Below are positions 6,411 to 7,508 of a stretch of 7,508 nt of DNA, one piece after another. Position 1 is the first letter of the stretch; each line of letters begins with the position of its first letter. The stretch is taken from the NCBI GenBank assembly GCA_014359685.1, contig JACIYY010000322.1, positions 1 to 7,508 of the forward strand, read 5' to 3'. Under the pieces are notes generated by a model. The model worked only from the letters and a program-made list of their open reading frames with translations. It did no database searches and was not told where the DNA came from. The position numbers were made by a program, and so were the translations under genes. Source of the DNA: Porphyrobacter sp. GTDB lineage: Bacteria > Pseudomonadota > Alphaproteobacteria > Sphingomonadales > Sphingomonadaceae.

Positions 6411-7478
6411 TCAGCCGAGCACCGTCACATGGCCCATCTTGCGTCCCTTGCGGACGTCGGCCTTGCCGTAAAGGTGCAGATGGGCGCCCGGCTCGGCCAG
6501 CAGCGCCGGGACGCGGCCGATATCCTCGCCCAGCAGGTTGCGCATCGTCACCGGCAGGCTGCGCGTGGCGGTGTCGCCCAGCGGCAGTCCGCAGATCGCA
6601 CGGATGTGGTTTTCGAACTGGCTGATGGCCGCGCCCTCGATCGTCCAGTGGCCCGAATTGTGGACCCGCGGCGCCATTTCGTTGAACACCGGCCCGTCCT
6701 CGGTGGCGAAGAATTCCAGCGTCAGCACGCCGACATAGTCGAGCGCGGCGGCGACCGAGCAGGCGAGATCGCGCGCCGCCTCCACCTGCGCGGCGACCGC
6801 AGCGGGCGCGGGCAGGGTCGAGCGCGCGAGGATCCCGCCATGGTGGAGGTTGCACGGCGAATCCCAGAACCGGACCGCACCGTCGCGGCCGCGCACCAGG
6901 ATCACCGAGAACTCGGCCACAAAGTGCACCAGCCCTTCATAGATCAGCCCGCCGGGCCGGCCCGCTGCCAGCTCGGCCGCCAGCGCCGCTGCCTCCCCGG
7001 CGGAGGCGATGCGCCACTGGCCCTTGCCGTCATAGCCCTCGCGCCGGGTCTTGAGGATGCCGGGCGCGCCGATGCTGGCGACCGCTGCCGCCAGCCCTTC
7101 GGCATCGTCGACCGGGGCATAGGGTGCGGGACGGCCGCCGAGCCGCTCCACGAAGCGCTTTTCCGCCAGCCGGTCCTGTGCCACCTCCAGCGCCGCCGTG
7201 CCAGGGGCGAGCCGCGCCGCCGGCAGCGCGGCGAGCGGGGCGACCGGGACGCTCTCGAACTCGTAGGTAACGATGGCGCAGCCGGCGGCGAAGCGCGCCA
7301 GCGCCGCCTCGTCATGCCAGTCGGCGCAGGTGAAGGCGGCGGCGACCTCCGCCGCGACGCTGTCGGATTGCGGGGCGAAGACATGGCAGCGATAGCCGAG
7401 CTGCGCGGCGGCCATCGCCAGCATCCGGCCAAGCTGCCCGCCGCCCAGAATCCCGATCGTCTCGCCAGGAGCGATCAT
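6411..7478 (-). CDS. purK: N5-carboxyaminoimidazole ribonucleotide synthase
   Basis: PurK is an ATP-grasp enzyme that makes N5-CAIR from AIR, ATP and bicarbonate in purine synthesis; PurE then converts N5-CAIR to CAIR. From ATG at 7478 it has 355 residues, the normal length. It shows the N-terminal GILGGGQLGRM (9-19), TYEFESVP (71-78), the ATP-grasp lysine region LKTRREGYDGKGQ (142-154), NEMAPRVHNSGHWT (266-279) with the metal/ATP-binding residues, and the C-terminal YGKADVRKGRKMGHVTV. The start is uncertain. ATG 7478 has GGTGA 4 nt before it and gives the common beginning MIAPGETIGI. GTG at 7499 would add 7 residues and sits in GTGA, where the TGA could be the stop of an upstream gene, plausibly purE ending ADL. 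That would match the overlap style of the other genes. It is the first gene of the visible operon; any promoter lies to the right of the window. Confidence 0.95.
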   Translation of the reverse strand: MIAPGETIGILGGGQLGRMLAMAAAQLGYRCHVFAPQSDSVAAEVAAAFTCADWHDEAALARFAAGCAIVTYEFESVPVAPLAALPAARLAPGTAALEVAQDRLAEKRFVERLGGRPAPYAPVDDAEGLAAAVASIGAPGILKTRREGYDGKGQWRIASAGEAAALAAELAAGRPGGLIYEGLVHFVAEFSVILVRGRDGAVRFWDSPCNLHHGGILARSTLPAPAAVAAQVEAARDLACSVAAALDYVGVLTLEFFATEDGPVFNEMAPRVHNSGHWTIEGAAISQFENHIRAICGLPLGDTATRSLPVTMRNLLGEDIGRVPALLAEPGAHLHLYGKADVRKGRKMGHVTVLG

Positions 7479-7508
7479 CGTGTCACCGGGCGCGGTCACA
7501 GATCGGCC

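Noticed and set aside
5012..6625. 537-codon open frame on the + strand opposite ribF, folA and purK
   Set aside because: It crosses three real genes on the other strand, is rich in Arg/Ala/Pro and has no recognisable domain.
7496..7508. Possible end of purE (residues ADL then TGA) overlapping a GTG start for purK
   Set aside because: Only four codons are visible, too few to identify a gene; mentioned only as an alternative for the purK start.
7501..7508. Third copy of GATCGGCC at the window edge
   Set aside because: An 8-mer in GC-rich DNA with no similar flanks to the copies at 3891 and 3921; chance.

Overview
The window comes from the chromosome of a GC-rich alphaproteobacterium, most likely of the Sphingomonadales. 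The protein sequences (IleRS, the DUF3035 lipoprotein, RibF) have the character of that order, and one intragenic palindromic repeat is of a type common in its genomes. This placement rests on recognition, not on a search. The region is housekeeping rather than accessory: I see no phage, CRISPR, toxin-antitoxin, defence or biosynthetic locus, and no tRNA or rRNA gene.

Layout. On the + strand, 1-779 is the 3' part of a hemolysin-family/CorC-like protein with a CBS-domain pair, whose N-terminus lies outside the window. All other genes are on the - strand, reading from right to left: purK (about 7478-6411), folA (6366-5839), ribF (5842-4907), ileS (4907-1764), lspA (1767-1231) and a DUF3035 lipoprotein gene (1231-794). 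The two directions converge with only 14 bp between stop codons. There is no intergenic stretch above 44 bp, so there is no empty region to describe.

From folA to the lipoprotein every junction is an ATGA or TGATG stop/start overlap, which points to one translationally coupled operon. Its products are core enzymes: purine synthesis (PurK), tetrahydrofolate (FolA), FMN/FAD (RibF), isoleucyl-tRNA synthesis (IleRS), lipoprotein maturation (LspA) and a predicted lipoprotein that would itself be an LspA substrate. ribF-ileS-lspA is an order shared with E. coli.

The unusual part is inside ileS. Its editing (CP1) domain carries about 80 residues more than E. coli IleRS, estimated by comparing motif positions. 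The extra length falls in three separate in-frame segments: a perfect-frame tandem duplication (39 bp x 2), an 81-bp low-GC segment of unknown origin, and a 79-bp palindromic REP/REPIN-like element translated as protein. The reading frame and the catalytic and editing motifs all survive, so the gene looks functional. I found no evidence of a wholly new biological system; this layered growth of an essential enzyme by repeat DNA is the best lead.
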